DNA of 64,000 nucleotides from an uncultured Flaviramulus sp. (lineage in GTDB: Bacteria; Bacteroidota; Bacteroidia; Flavobacteriales; Flavobacteriaceae): the NCBI GenBank assembly GCA_947495125.1, contig CANLXL010000001.1, forward strand, positions 744,001 to 808,000. Direction: 5' to 3'. This document shows positions 37,737-46,626 of this stretch, piece after piece; position 1 is the first letter of the stretch, and the number at the start of each line of letters is the position of its first letter. Below the pieces are notes generated by a model that saw nothing but the letters and a program-made list of their open reading frames with translations, had not been told where the DNA came from and did no database searches. Both the position numbers and the translations under genes were made by a program.

Positions 37737-38010
37737 AGAGTTGGCTTATTTTTTTGTTACTAATACTTTGGGGAAACACTTTTTTAAAGTGAAGCATAGC
37801 AGGATTTTTGGTAATATGTGTAAGGGCAACGTATAGCGTTCCATTGATGACAAACACTAAAATGACGACTAAGAAACTAAAGGAAAAGATGATAAATAGT
37901 AATGATCCAATTACAGAAGTCATCATCAGCGCAAACAGTGCTATGGGCAAGCCCATAATCACTGCACGCTTTCTGATATTTTTATACACTTCAAATGTTT
38001 TCATAGTCAT
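37726..38010 (-). CDS. traF: Conjugative transposon protein TraF (DUF4133)
   Basis: The 94-residue protein has two adjacent membrane helices preceded by the conserved start EVYKNIRKRAVIMGLP. It resembles VirB3-type proteins of Bacteroidetes conjugative transposons. Its position between traE and traG is canonical. Confidence 0.92.
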   Translation of the reverse strand: MTMKTFEVYKNIRKRAVIMGLPIALFALMMTSVIGSLLFIIFSFSFLVVILVFVINGTLYVALTHITKNPAMLHFKKVFPQSISNKKISQLYDD

Positions 38011-38033
38011 TATTGCCTAATGTCGCTTAGCGA

Positions 38034-38321
38034 CTAGACTACGATGCTTATTAGGTAAGTAAAGATGCCTACTACTGCGCCTGCAATGAGTACAAAGACG
38101 AGAACACGAGTGATGCCTTTTTTTAAATCAGCATTTTCACCGAAGAAGTGCCCCGCATTAAAAAGGAAGCCTATTAAAAAGATGACACCCAAAATGATGG
38201 GAAAAATGCTTCTGATGGTATCGGAAACATCATTTACAGAATCTTCAATGCCACCAATTTGTGCAAAAATGACATTTGAAATAAGGAACAATACGGCGGT
38301 TAGATAAAATGATTTTTTCAT
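38034..38321 (-). CDS. traE: Conjugative transposon protein TraE (DUF4134)
   Basis: The 95-residue protein has a signal peptide (ends near VIFAQIGG) and two membrane helices, the pattern of the TraE pilin-like (VirB2-type) protein. It is the first gene of the tra operon in this window. traA to traD, the relaxase and the coupling protein, which are expected upstream, are replaced by an amidase gene in the opposite direction. Confidence 0.92.
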   Translation of the reverse strand: MKKSFYLTAVLFLISNVIFAQIGGIEDSVNDVSDTIRSIFPIILGVIFLIGFLFNAGHFFGENADLKKGITRVLVFVLIAGAVVGIFTYLISIVV

Positions 38322-38466
38322 GATAAAAAATTTAAGTTTTTGCTATCTGAAAAATACATTATATTTAAACATAAAATACTGTATATCAATATTTTATGAT
38401 AATAATATTATTTAATTGGTATTGATTTCAATTGGAATTAATTGACATCAAATCTTATGAATTCTG

Positions 38467-39135
38467 ATGCTAAAAAAGAGAAGAAACATGAATATAACCT
38501 TGAAAAAAACACTCAAAAACGTCAGTTTTGGGATTTTGCTGTTCAAAATGTGTATTATTTTTGGTCAGCAAAAAGTTATTGTAATAGATCCTGGACATGG
38601 TGGAAAAGATTCTGGTGCCGTCGGAATAAATGGCATTATGGAAAAAGATGTGGTTTTGGCAATTTCAAAAGAAATTATTAGACTCAATAAAATCGTTTTT
38701 GATAATGAATTGAATATATACTTAACGAGGTATATAGATACTTTAATTTCTTTAAGGGACAGAGGTCGATTGACCAACGTTTTGAATGCAGATGCATTTG
38801 TGTCATTACATTGTAATGCTTCAAAAAGAGCATCCAAAGGGATAGAAATTTATGTGCATCATTCTGATGGTGATTATACTGCAAAATCAATTGAACTTGG
38901 GTTGTCTGTTTTAAATGAAAGCACTCAGAAACTTGGTTTTAAAAAAAGAGGTGTGAAACTTGAAAATTTTCAAGTGCTTCGAGAGACTATTAATTTATGT
39001 CATGCTATACTTATAGAAATGGGATTTGTTACCAACATAGATGAAGCATATTATTTTTTAAAACCTCAAAATATAAGAGCGATGGCATTAGCTATTTTGA
39101 TTGGAATCACTGGTCATTTAAATATAAAATCATGA
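38467..39135 (+). CDS. N-acetylmuramoyl-L-alanine amidase
   Basis: The protein is a zinc amidase of the Amidase_3 type, with the metal ligands in VIDPGHGGKD, IMEKDV and SLHCNAS and the catalytic Glu in IEMGFVTN. An N-terminal hydrophobic segment (about residues 20-35) would direct it to the periplasm. It cleaves the amide bond between MurNAc and the peptide of peptidoglycan. A second ATG at 38488 is the more natural start, because it puts the signal peptide closer to the N-terminus. In conjugative elements such enzymes open the wall for the mating channel. Its stop codon overlaps the start of a 32-residue frame (ATGA). Confidence 0.93.
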   Translation: MLKKRRNMNITLKKTLKNVSFGILLFKMCIIFGQQKVIVIDPGHGGKDSGAVGINGIMEKDVVLAISKEIIRLNKIVFDNELNIYLTRYIDTLISLRDRGRLTNVLNADAFVSLHCNASKRASKGIEIYVHHSDGDYTAKSIELGLSVLNESTQKLGFKKRGVKLENFQVLRETINLCHAILIEMGFVTNIDEAYYFLKPQNIRAMALAILIGITGHLNIKS

Positions 39136-39230
39136 CAGGATTATTTGTTGAGATTATTAATAATATTAAGAACATATTACAAACCCTTTTGAAGGAGTTT
39201 GTGTATTGGCTTACTAGAAATAATCCCTAA
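39132..39230 (+). CDS. Short amphipathic peptide, translationally coupled to the amidase
   Basis: This 32-codon frame starts MTGLFVEIINNIKN and ends WLTRNNP. It begins in the ATGA that also stops the amidase gene. The predicted peptide is an amphipathic helix with a hydrophobic face (Leu, Val, Ile, Phe, Trp) and Lys/Asn on the other side. I do not recognise it. The coupling supports real translation, but with so short a frame chance cannot be excluded. Confidence 0.45.
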   Translation: MTGLFVEIINNIKNILQTLLKEFVYWLTRNNP

Positions 39231-39258
39231 ATCATTATAAGGCATTACTTAACCGCTT

Positions 39259-40509
39259 TTAAATATTAAACGCCTTACCCATGAATTGTTGTTCTTTTTT
39301 TGCAATACCACATTTTGTAGCTAACGTATTCCATGTTTTAACTACTGTTATTACTTCCTCAATTATTATATCCATTTGATCATTATCTAACCTAAAATAT
39401 TCACCCACACTTTTTACTAAATCATAATCTAAAGCATTGTTATCCATATCGATATTTAATGCTAAGCCATCTTTATCAATAGATGGATTTAAATCATAAG
39501 CTGGAGAAAGTATCCATCCTTTACTTGTTAATATGAATCCATGATTCCGTAGATGATCGTCGGTATTTGAAATGGCTATATTAAATACGATCCGTCTCCA
39601 TAATTGCTCTAAGTTTTCATTAACCATAGCCCCATGGTTTTGAATAAACTCTGCCAATTCTAAATAACTAGCCGGATTATCTCTGATGGTTTCTTCAGTA
39701 TTTCCGGTCATTGTCATGGCAGATGCAAAATGAACACGTTCACCTTCTTCCCTATCAAAACGTTTGGTAAAAAATGTATTATAAGACCCCGTAATTTTTT
39801 CAATTTTTGATACGGACATGTGAATGCCTGCTTTTAATGCCAATTGATAGGCCAGATATTCCCATGCAGCCTTGTCTATAGTATCATTTTTAGATGGAAA
39901 TTTGGCTATCCAAAGGTCTTTGTTTTCATCAAGGATGTTTGCTTTCGGTCTAGCACCTCCTAAAGAAGATCCCGGAGCCATTAAAACTGTTAACCATTTT
40001 TTTACTTCATCATGTCCTTCATCATTTTCAAAATTTCTAGCAGCCTCCTGCAACTCTCGAATGGATGACCATGGTGGCGTTGGCGTTTGACTGTTATTAT
40101 CTAAAAATGGGCCATCTCGATCTGTTTTAAATCGCAATGCTCCCATCCGACTTTCGTCAAACACGCCTAATAAAAAATCAATTTCATAGAGTGTTTTTGC
40201 TCTTTCATTTTTTTCCTTAGCTTCTTGAGATGCTCTGCGCCTCATTAATGTTCTACCCCATGTATCTGGCATGCTATCCAGGAATATTCCAAAGTTTTCT
40301 TTATTATTTGGGTATTGAGGCCCACTATAGAATTGTATGTCCGGGTCCAATAGCATTTGTTGCTTAGATTTTATCCAAACTTTGTCGTACTCGAAACTAA
40401 ATGCTTTTTTGCCTTTAGCATATAATGCAGATAGTGTACCTATTAATTTAGGTTCTTCCATTCCTTTCCAATCTGCAAAAACAAATATGTCTAGTTTTCC
40501 TGTTGCCAT
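39259..40509 (-). CDS. hipA: HipA-family serine/threonine kinase toxin
   Basis: The 416-residue protein has the HipA N-terminal region and kinase core: SSLGGARPKANI (Gly-rich P-loop-like segment), WIAKFPSK with the ATP-binding Lys, and the catalytic NTDDHLRNHG followed by LSPAYDLNP. It is a type II toxin; the best-known member phosphorylates glutamyl-tRNA synthetase and causes growth arrest. It starts 1 base after hipB. In this setting it may stabilise the mobile element. Confidence 0.93.
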   Translation of the reverse strand: MATGKLDIFVFADWKGMEEPKLIGTLSALYAKGKKAFSFEYDKVWIKSKQQMLLDPDIQFYSGPQYPNNKENFGIFLDSMPDTWGRTLMRRRASQEAKEKNERAKTLYEIDFLLGVFDESRMGALRFKTDRDGPFLDNNSQTPTPPWSSIRELQEAARNFENDEGHDEVKKWLTVLMAPGSSLGGARPKANILDENKDLWIAKFPSKNDTIDKAAWEYLAYQLALKAGIHMSVSKIEKITGSYNTFFTKRFDREEGERVHFASAMTMTGNTEETIRDNPASYLELAEFIQNHGAMVNENLEQLWRRIVFNIAISNTDDHLRNHGFILTSKGWILSPAYDLNPSIDKDGLALNIDMDNNALDYDLVKSVGEYFRLDNDQMDIIIEEVITVVKTWNTLATKCGIAKKEQQFMGKAFNI

Positions 40510-40510
40510 T

Positions 40511-40798
40511 TTATAATAAATCTAAATCTTGTAGCTTTCTGCCAAATTCATCATCAGACGCCAATTTCAAAAAATCGTCTTGTAATCCTAACACACGTAA
40601 TACATTAAAATAAGCACCTATTGACACTTTTGAATGGCCTTTCTCTATTTGATATAAGGTTGTTCTGTCTATATCGGCACGTTCTGAAACTTGAACTGTT
40701 GTTAATTTTCTTCGTTTACGCGCAAGCTTAATATTTTCCCCTAAACGTTCCATAACCTCCTGATGCTTCGGGAAAATCACATTCTTCTTAGATTTCAT
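40511..40798 (-). CDS. hipB: HipB-family antitoxin, HTH DNA-binding protein
   Basis: The protein contains a Cro/C1-type helix-turn-helix (KLTTVQVSERADIDRTTLYQIEKG), matching HipB antitoxins that bind HipA and repress the operon. I chose the ATG at 40796-40798 (95 residues) instead of a TTG seven codons upstream, because the inverted repeat at 40801-40849 would then lie directly before the start, where an autoregulatory operator is expected. Confidence 0.9.
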   Translation of the reverse strand: MKSKKNVIFPKHQEVMERLGENIKLARKRRKLTTVQVSERADIDRTTLYQIEKGHSKVSIGAYFNVLRVLGLQDDFLKLASDDEFGRKLQDLDLL

Positions 40799-40800
40799 TT

Positions 40801-40849
40801 TGTTGAATATTTTCCACAAATATAATTATTTTGTTGATAATATTCAACA
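40801..40849 (-). promoter_or_regulatory. Putative hipBA operator
   Basis: An 11-bp perfect inverted repeat (TGTTGAATATT ... AATATTCAACA) spans this segment and ends 2 bases from the hipB ATG. The right arm is itself part of a smaller palindrome GTTGATAATATTCAAC. HipB proteins bind such palindromes over their own promoter. Confidence 0.65.
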
Positions 40850-40984
40850 TTTTTTATTTAAACATCATATATCCTCATCATTAAACTCTAGTAAAACTTA
40901 TGGTTTATGTCAACGCTAAATTTGAGAATCAACTAAAAATCAAAGGTTTAGCAGTAAAATTATACGTCGCCAAATCTTTGATTA

Positions 40985-41647
40985 TTATTTCCGTTTATCT
41001 TCACTCCCACTATCAAAAGCAATCAAATTAAATAATTCCCGCATTCTAGACCGAACTCGATTACCATAGCGCTCCTCAAGTTCCTGAGCGTTCAGATTTG
41101 TAGTAGCATGTGTTTTAACTTGATATTCCAAAAACAGGTCATATCGAGATAATACAATTTCTCCCAATACATTACAGTCCTTACCATAATGCCGTCCAAT
41201 AGGCTCCACACCTAAATCATCAAAACAAAAATAATTAGTATTCCCATAATCTTGTATGGTTTTATAGCCTAAATGGTTAAATCCAAAAACAATATTTCTT
41301 GCTGGAATAATTTTATATGGTTTTTGATGCGGCACAATATACCTCAATAGTTTCATCAAACTTGTTTTTCCACAACCTACAGGACCAGACAATAGAATCC
41401 CCTTATTGACATCAATGCCAAAACGTTTACAATTCGCTTCATCTTTGATAAAATAATTACATAGCTTAAAAATAATCTCTCGATCAGCCTCTATAATTTT
41501 AAATTTTTCTCCAAACAGTAACTTACCCTTGGTATTTAGATAAGCAAGCATCATATCAAAATCATAAATGATTTCATTCACTTTCAATTCTCCTAAGCAA
41601 TATTGATTCTTACCTTCGGTAATGATATGTGGGCTTATTTTTTTCAT
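40985..41647 (-). CDS. DnaC/IstB-like P-loop ATPase
   Basis: The 220-residue protein has a Walker A motif LLSGPVGCGKTSLMK, a Walker B-like YFCFDDLGVEP, and a sensor region TTNLNAQELEERYGNRVRSRMRELF with an arginine finger typical of IstB/DnaC AAA+ helper proteins. No transposase is adjacent, so a helicase-loading or element-replication role is more likely than an IstB role. Its start overlaps the end of the gene at 41644 by 4 bases. Confidence 0.85.
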   Translation of the reverse strand: MKKISPHIITEGKNQYCLGELKVNEIIYDFDMMLAYLNTKGKLLFGEKFKIIEADREIIFKLCNYFIKDEANCKRFGIDVNKGILLSGPVGCGKTSLMKLLRYIVPHQKPYKIIPARNIVFGFNHLGYKTIQDYGNTNYFCFDDLGVEPIGRHYGKDCNVLGEIVLSRYDLFLEYQVKTHATTNLNAQELEERYGNRVRSRMRELFNLIAFDSGSEDKRK

Positions 41648-42183
41648 AGAGGCTCATCATAGTTTTTATCGGAACTTGTCTTTAGGTTGTCCTGATATGG
41701 AACAGTTCCGTTTTGTTTCTCATTGTTTTCTGAGTTTTTTAAATTCAAAATTTTTAACCTTTGGTGTTTGTTAAAGTTTTTATTGTTTTCTATAGTTTGT
41801 ATATGTTTGTTTATAGGTACCAGTGCTTGTCCACTGCTTGTCCCGATATTGGTACGGCCTTGGTACAGAGCTTGTCCAGTACTTGTCCCAAAATCGAACA
41901 TCTTAATTCGACTTCCCCGAAATGGATTATGTGATGGTGTATACAATAGATATTTCCAATGACTTAACTCTTTAATGCAACGATGGTAAGTGCTTTTTGA
42001 GCCAATTTTAGAAAACGACATCACTTCTTCTCGATTGATATAGAACTCATCTTTAAAAAAGTTAGCATTCCAAAACTGAAACAAAGCGACATACAAACTA
42101 ATGTGTGTCGGGTTCAAACGACTGTCCAAAGAAAATTGCAAAAACACAGTATTTAAGTGTTTTATATAATTTATGGATTCCAA
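41644..42183 (-). CDS. Element-encoded protein of unknown function, replication-associated context
   Basis: The 179-residue protein has a helix-turn-helix-like N-terminal half (DSRLNPTHISLYVALFQFWN, then INREEVMSFSKIGSKSTYHR) as in proteins found beside mobile-element replication genes. The C-terminal half is low complexity, with a short internal repeat (GTSTGQALYQGRTNIG then GTSSGQALV). It is translationally coupled to the ATPase gene and lies 6 bases after the excisionase-like gene, so the three form an operon. A DNA-binding replication accessory role is inference. Confidence 0.75.
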   Translation of the reverse strand: MESINYIKHLNTVFLQFSLDSRLNPTHISLYVALFQFWNANFFKDEFYINREEVMSFSKIGSKSTYHRCIKELSHWKYLLYTPSHNPFRGSRIKMFDFGTSTGQALYQGRTNIGTSSGQALVPINKHIQTIENNKNFNKHQRLKILNLKNSENNEKQNGTVPYQDNLKTSSDKNYDEPL

Positions 42184-42189
42184 AACAGA

Positions 42190-42468
42190 TTAAGACTTGT
42201 TGTGTATTCTGTTCTTTTCTAATACTTGCATGATTTCCTGATAATCATAATATAGCACCCCTCCTACTTTGGTATAAGGCAGTGTACCATTGATTCTTAA
42301 ATTTTGAAGTGTTCCTGGAGAAATCCCTAAAAATTTCCTGACTTCTGGAGATTTTAGCCATTTCTTTTTTATTTGACCTGATTGCTTGCTGAGTAATTCT
42401 TTGATCTCATCTAAAAGTTCCAGTTTAAACTCATGTAGATCTTCGGTTGTGATAATTGTTGCTGACAT
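42190..42468 (-). CDS. Excisionase-like helix-turn-helix protein
   Basis: The 92-residue protein ends in a MerR/excisionase-type helix-turn-helix (KSPEVRKFLGISPGTLQNLR, then GTLPYTKVGGVLYYDYQEIMQVLE). Proteins of this type next to rteC correspond to the excision-regulating xis2c-type genes of CTnDOT. It is the first gene of the three-gene minus-strand operon downstream of rteC, and the repeated GGGGT boxes between the two genes suggest direct control by RteC. Confidence 0.85.
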   Translation of the reverse strand: MSATIITTEDLHEFKLELLDEIKELLSKQSGQIKKKWLKSPEVRKFLGISPGTLQNLRINGTLPYTKVGGVLYYDYQEIMQVLEKNRIHNKS

Positions 42469-42587
42469 GCTTTTCTTGTTTTTTTTTAAACAAAGCCGCC
42501 AAAGATTTCAATTTTTAAATGACGACTTTGCTTCGATTTGACTTTCGTTTGGCAAATTTGAGTAAGAATATTGTAGTTTAATCCATA

Positions 42588-42743
42588 GTCAACCCCAAGG
42601 TGGGGGATTTTTTATTTCATTATTTTTGATTGGAATTTGCTTAATTTGGTATATGGAAGTGAAAAGATGTCCATCAATTTGATGCAAAAAAAATAATTAG
42701 AACCATGTTTTGGTTTTTCCCACCTTGGGGTCAACTTGGGGTT
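42588..42743 (-). promoter_or_regulatory. Repeated ACCCCAAG boxes between rteC and the excisionase-like gene
   Basis: GTCAACCCCAAGGTGGG at 42588-42604 and its near-perfect inverted copy at 42719-42735 (15 of 17 matches) flank the intergenic region. A third half-box, CAACTTGGGGTT, lies at 42732-42743 and overlaps the rteC stop. The sites lie 120-275 bases upstream of the excisionase-like start. They are candidates for RteC operators by analogy with CTnDOT, where RteC binds inverted repeats upstream of the excision genes. Confidence 0.6.
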
Positions 42744-43581
42744 ATTGGTCTGCTTCATTGAAACGCCGCTTCAGTAGGTCAATTAGTTTGTCTAAAAATT
42801 TTGTTTTGCTACATTTTCGAGCTCTAATTTCAATAAACGTATGGTAGTAATGCCCAAGATCTATATTGAATAGTTGTTCGAATGCAGATGCCAATTTTTT
42901 AATATCCGCAGTTCCGCTGTTAATTGCTCCGCTGCTGTCCAATGCATAGATTAGCTCGATCAATTCTGTCTTGCTTCCAGTCCAGAAAAGTTTAGATGAT
43001 TCCCTCATGGTATGTGTTTTTATAGTATCCTTATTCGTTTCTAATTTTTCTATTTCCTGCTTTAGGTATACAATCAGCATATCAAAAGCTATTATAGTTG
43101 CTACCGTGCTATCTTGACAAGTTGAGAATTGCTCGTCTATAAAAGCATGAAAGGATTCTGTTGAAGATCGCAAATCTGATTTCCCCCGAACAAAATATTG
43201 CTCGTCCAAGGTTGTTGCTCCTCTGCGATAATAGTGATAGAACTCTAAATTATCATTAAAATAGAGTTGAAGTTTGTTTATTTGATGGTTTAAGTATTTA
43301 ACTTGAAATTTAGAACTGCTCCTGGGACGCTTGCTTTCGATATTAAATAATTTAACATAATAGATGAGCTTGCTAAAGATTTGTGGCTTGACATGCTTAA
43401 AGAAATGGATTTCTTCTTGAGTAGAAATAAATCCTTTTTGAACGACTTCATTTCGGAGCTTTTTAATACATATTTCAGTATGGGTAATACCATGCTCTGC
43501 CTTGTGCAAAATATCATCTTTGCAAGATTCCAAGGATTCTAACTTGGTTTCAAATTCTAATATATGTTTTTGATATTTCAC
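42742..43581 (-). CDS. rteC: RteC-type regulator of conjugative transposon excision
   Basis: The 279-residue protein matches RteC in length and in the segments FFKHVKPQIFSKLIYYVKLFNIE, FYHYYRRGATTLDEQYF and FNIDLGHYYHTFIEIRARK. RteC activates the excision genes of CTnDOT-like elements. The two-component genes rteA and rteB that control rteC in CTnDOT are not in the window. It lies 33 bases after the start-strand neighbour at 43615. Confidence 0.92.
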   Translation of the reverse strand: MKYQKHILEFETKLESLESCKDDILHKAEHGITHTEICIKKLRNEVVQKGFISTQEEIHFFKHVKPQIFSKLIYYVKLFNIESKRPRSSSKFQVKYLNHQINKLQLYFNDNLEFYHYYRRGATTLDEQYFVRGKSDLRSSTESFHAFIDEQFSTCQDSTVATIIAFDMLIVYLKQEIEKLETNKDTIKTHTMRESSKLFWTGSKTELIELIYALDSSGAINSGTADIKKLASAFEQLFNIDLGHYYHTFIEIRARKCSKTKFLDKLIDLLKRRFNEADQ

Positions 43582-43614
43582 ACAGATACGAACCTTGGAT
43601 GCCCTAAAAGGATA

Positions 43615-46011
43615 TCATTCTAAAACACCCATTAGTTCCATAGTGTAATTATCAGACGTTTGTATATAGGCATACTTTTCTTCAACTGTAGCTCCTAGTT
43701 TTCTTTTTTCAAAAGAAGCAGTCATTCCCAAATCAATATGCTGGAATTTTAAATCAATGCCTCGCTTTATGGTTTGGTATATAAGCTGCCTGTAAGTATA
43801 AAATTCTGAAAGATATTCATAATCCATGCCTACAAATGAAGGCACATAGGTTTCATTTCGATTATTGTAACATAGCATCACACCAATCATCTTTTCAGCA
43901 TTATCCAACGGGCTAATGATAATGAATTCCCAATTCGGGTGCTCTGACATGCTCTCAAATAGTTTTTCGGGAAAAGAAAACGTATTGAGTCCTAAATTAT
44001 TTTGATGCACATGGGTATACAATTGTTGAATTTGTTTTAATTGTTCTTTATTACATTTTTTTAGAATTTCAATTTTTAACAAAGGTTCATATTCTAGAAT
44101 CTCTTTTCTTAAATGCCGTCTGTTCCTTGACGATAATTTTGTTATAAATCCCTCAATGGTTTCATTGGCCTCAAAATCAATTTTACATGAATCAGGCATT
44201 TGAACTCTTACAAAACCCTGGCCTTGAAAATAAGTATGCAAACTATCTTGTTCTGAAAAATCTCTAAGCACTAGCATTTTTGCTTTAAAGCGTTGTTCCA
44301 AGGTTTCCATAGATTGCATAAGTGCATCTAATGCTTGCTGCTTTAACGGATGCTTATCATCAATGAATAAATGATTTCCTTCTGTGAAAAGCGAGCCTAA
44401 ACTCAGTACTTTGGATGTTAAATAATAGGGATTTGTTTTCCGTTCTTCCTCAATAATCTTAGACGCACTTACTTTTGCAAGCATATCATCTTTCCATAAG
44501 CCTACGGTTAGAAACGTTGCTAAAACAGGATTATGATCTTGGTCATATATAATGAGATAATGAAGCTCCCAATTATGCTCTTTTAAATCATTATTACTAA
44601 ATACTTCTTCCAGGAATTTAAGTCCTTCCCAATCATAAACCCCGTGTTTTCCAACACAGTCATTCCATAGGAGTTTGTCAATTTTCGAAATAGAATCTTC
44701 AATTTTAACAATGAGATCAGTTTGCACGTTATCCTCTACTTTTGCTTTGGCTTCTAACTTAAATGCTTTGCAAACCCGATGTATGTTTGTATAAGTCTCT
44801 TCTAGAGCTTTTGGGTAATGATACACCATAGCAGCAACTAGATCTTCGATTTCAGATTTCTCATTGTGTCTGGAAATTGTTATACGTACTCCCGTATTCT
44901 TTACGGGTACAGCAGGAAAAATGCCCAAGTTTACATAAAACCCTTCCTTCATGAGTCGGCTAACAAAATTATAGCCGGTCTTGGGCATCCCTGTCCCTAT
45001 AAAAAATACTGGAGAATTATTTTTATCTATAAGCGGTAGATCGGTGTCCTCTAATAAGTCGTTAAAGTATTCTACACGTGCCCTCAAATCATTTTGAATC
45101 TCATAGATTTCAGGTGTTAAATGAATTTTTGCTGAAGCTGTTGCTGCGGCAACCGAAGCTGGTTCTAGCTGTGCTGAAAATGTCAAAGGGCCACCAAAGG
45201 TCTTTATTTCATAGTACATTTTCTTGTTAGAACAGACTAGTACAGCGCCACTTGCTCCAAAGGTCTTACTCAAGGTTCCAAATAATAAGATATTTTCAGA
45301 AAGTTCGTCCAGTTGACTGAGTGCATAGCCTGTCCCATTTTTGCCTATCCAGCTCATCCCATGCACGTCATCAATATAAAGATGTAATTGTGGGTATTTT
45401 AGACTCAAGGTTTTTAAATCTTTAAGTGGTGCAAAATCGCCATACATGGAGTAGATACCGTCAGCCATGTACCAGATTCTTTTCCGCTTATCAGAAAGTG
45501 ACTTTATCTTATCTTCCAGCATATTTAAATCATTATGCCGAATCATGTCAATGGGAACACTTCTATTCTTTAATACCTTGGCTGCACTTTGCACACTCCA
45601 ATGTACTTGATGGTCTAGTATAATGGCATCCTGATCGCTAACCGCATTTGGTATCACGCCCATGTGTCCCAAAGTGCTATTTTTAGTAATGATTATAGGA
45701 TTCTGGTACATCTCTGTAAGCTTCTCTTCCAACTCCTTATATAGTGGATTGGAGATATAAGATTTGGATAGAGGAAACTGAGTACCGTATTTAGTAATAG
45801 CATCTATCGCTGCTGCTTTCAATCTGGCATCCTGTTCCAATCCTAAATATCCAGTGGTTCCAAAATGAAATAGTTTCCTATTATTGATACCAATCGTTCT
45901 TCCTGAGAAATCGTCACCTTCTGCATACAAATGCATGACACCTTCCTGTTTTGCATCTGTAAAAACCTCGTTTACTGTGTCTAAAAAATTGTTGTGCTTT
46001 ATTTTCGCCAT
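43615..46011 (-). CDS. AONS-like PLP enzyme fused to a GNAT acyltransferase
   Basis: Residues 1-400 form an alpha-oxoamine-synthase-type PLP enzyme, with DDVHGMSWIGKNG and the PLP lysine in GTLSKTFGASGA (Lys249). Residues 450-798 form a GNAT-like acyltransferase with LSSRNRRHLRKEILEYEP and HIDLGMTASFEKRKLGA. This fusion recurs as cargo near rteC in Bacteroidetes conjugative elements. The first half would condense an amino acid with an acyl thioester, and the second could acylate the amine, giving an acylated amino-ketone or aminolipid. That sequence is inference; the substrates are unknown. It is divergent from the gene at 46216. Confidence 0.88.
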   Translation of the reverse strand: MAKIKHNNFLDTVNEVFTDAKQEGVMHLYAEGDDFSGRTIGINNRKLFHFGTTGYLGLEQDARLKAAAIDAITKYGTQFPLSKSYISNPLYKELEEKLTEMYQNPIIITKNSTLGHMGVIPNAVSDQDAIILDHQVHWSVQSAAKVLKNRSVPIDMIRHNDLNMLEDKIKSLSDKRKRIWYMADGIYSMYGDFAPLKDLKTLSLKYPQLHLYIDDVHGMSWIGKNGTGYALSQLDELSENILLFGTLSKTFGASGAVLVCSNKKMYYEIKTFGGPLTFSAQLEPASVAAATASAKIHLTPEIYEIQNDLRARVEYFNDLLEDTDLPLIDKNNSPVFFIGTGMPKTGYNFVSRLMKEGFYVNLGIFPAVPVKNTGVRITISRHNEKSEIEDLVAAMVYHYPKALEETYTNIHRVCKAFKLEAKAKVEDNVQTDLIVKIEDSISKIDKLLWNDCVGKHGVYDWEGLKFLEEVFSNNDLKEHNWELHYLIIYDQDHNPVLATFLTVGLWKDDMLAKVSASKIIEEERKTNPYYLTSKVLSLGSLFTEGNHLFIDDKHPLKQQALDALMQSMETLEQRFKAKMLVLRDFSEQDSLHTYFQGQGFVRVQMPDSCKIDFEANETIEGFITKLSSRNRRHLRKEILEYEPLLKIEILKKCNKEQLKQIQQLYTHVHQNNLGLNTFSFPEKLFESMSEHPNWEFIIISPLDNAEKMIGVMLCYNNRNETYVPSFVGMDYEYLSEFYTYRQLIYQTIKRGIDLKFQHIDLGMTASFEKRKLGATVEEKYAYIQTSDNYTMELMGVLE

Positions 46012-46215
46012 ATGATTATATATTTAAATGTCATATAATTTAGCTGAATTTGTAGGAGATTGAGAAATTGCCTCATTCCATAATCCTTTAGAGTAAACTT
46101 ATAATCCTTATTGGGCAAACAAAAGCAAACATTCATCGGTGATATTCGATGTATGGTTAATGATTGTGTTGATAATTTTGTAAGTTTATACTGAAAAACC
46201 AGTTTTCTATTAATC

Positions 46216-46602
46216 ATGCGAAATTATTTTGAAAATGACTATGCATCATATAGATTCCTAGATGATGGAATCTTACAAATTGTATACCACCAAGATGTCT
46301 ACATAGACTTAGATGCTGCTATTCAAGTAGTCAAGGACAGGTTGTTGTTACATGAGGGGCGGTGCTTACCTGTGCTATGTGATATCCGAGGTATTAAGGT
46401 TATTAATAAGCCGGCAAGAGCTTATGTGGCTATGGAAGGGTCAACACTTATAAAGGCTGTTGCCGTTATTGTTGAACCTCCCGTTTCCGAAATGTTATCT
46501 GAATTATATATACGCACAAGTAATCCTCCTATCCCAACACAATCATTTGAACATATTGAAAACGCTTTGGTATTTTTAAAGGAATTCAAAGAATTAGTTT
46601 AA
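46216..46602 (+). CDS. STAS/SpoIIAA-like protein
   Basis: The 128-residue protein has an alternating alpha/beta pattern with LPVLCDIRGIKVINKPARAYVA, as in SpoIIAA/STAS-like proteins that follow a cognate regulator. It has no catalytic motif. It is divergent from the PLP/GNAT fusion (204-base gap) and 24 bases before the PAS-AraC gene, so it may regulate that protein by contact. Function is inferred from fold and position only. Confidence 0.75.
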   Translation: MRNYFENDYASYRFLDDGILQIVYHQDVYIDLDAAIQVVKDRLLLHEGRCLPVLCDIRGIKVINKPARAYVAMEGSTLIKAVAVIVEPPVSEMLSELYIRTSNPPIPTQSFEHIENALVFLKEFKELV

Positions 46603-46626
46603 CAAGGCGTTTTACAAATAACTCTA

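Noticed and set aside
38442-38681. Plus-strand frame of 79 codons at the amidase start
   Set aside because: It is the same DNA as the amidase in another frame, rich in Trp, Arg and Lys in a way typical of frame shadows.
40985-41647. IstB of an IS21-type insertion sequence
   Set aside because: No IstA transposase or terminal repeats are present; the ATPase is coupled to a replication-like gene of the conjugative element.
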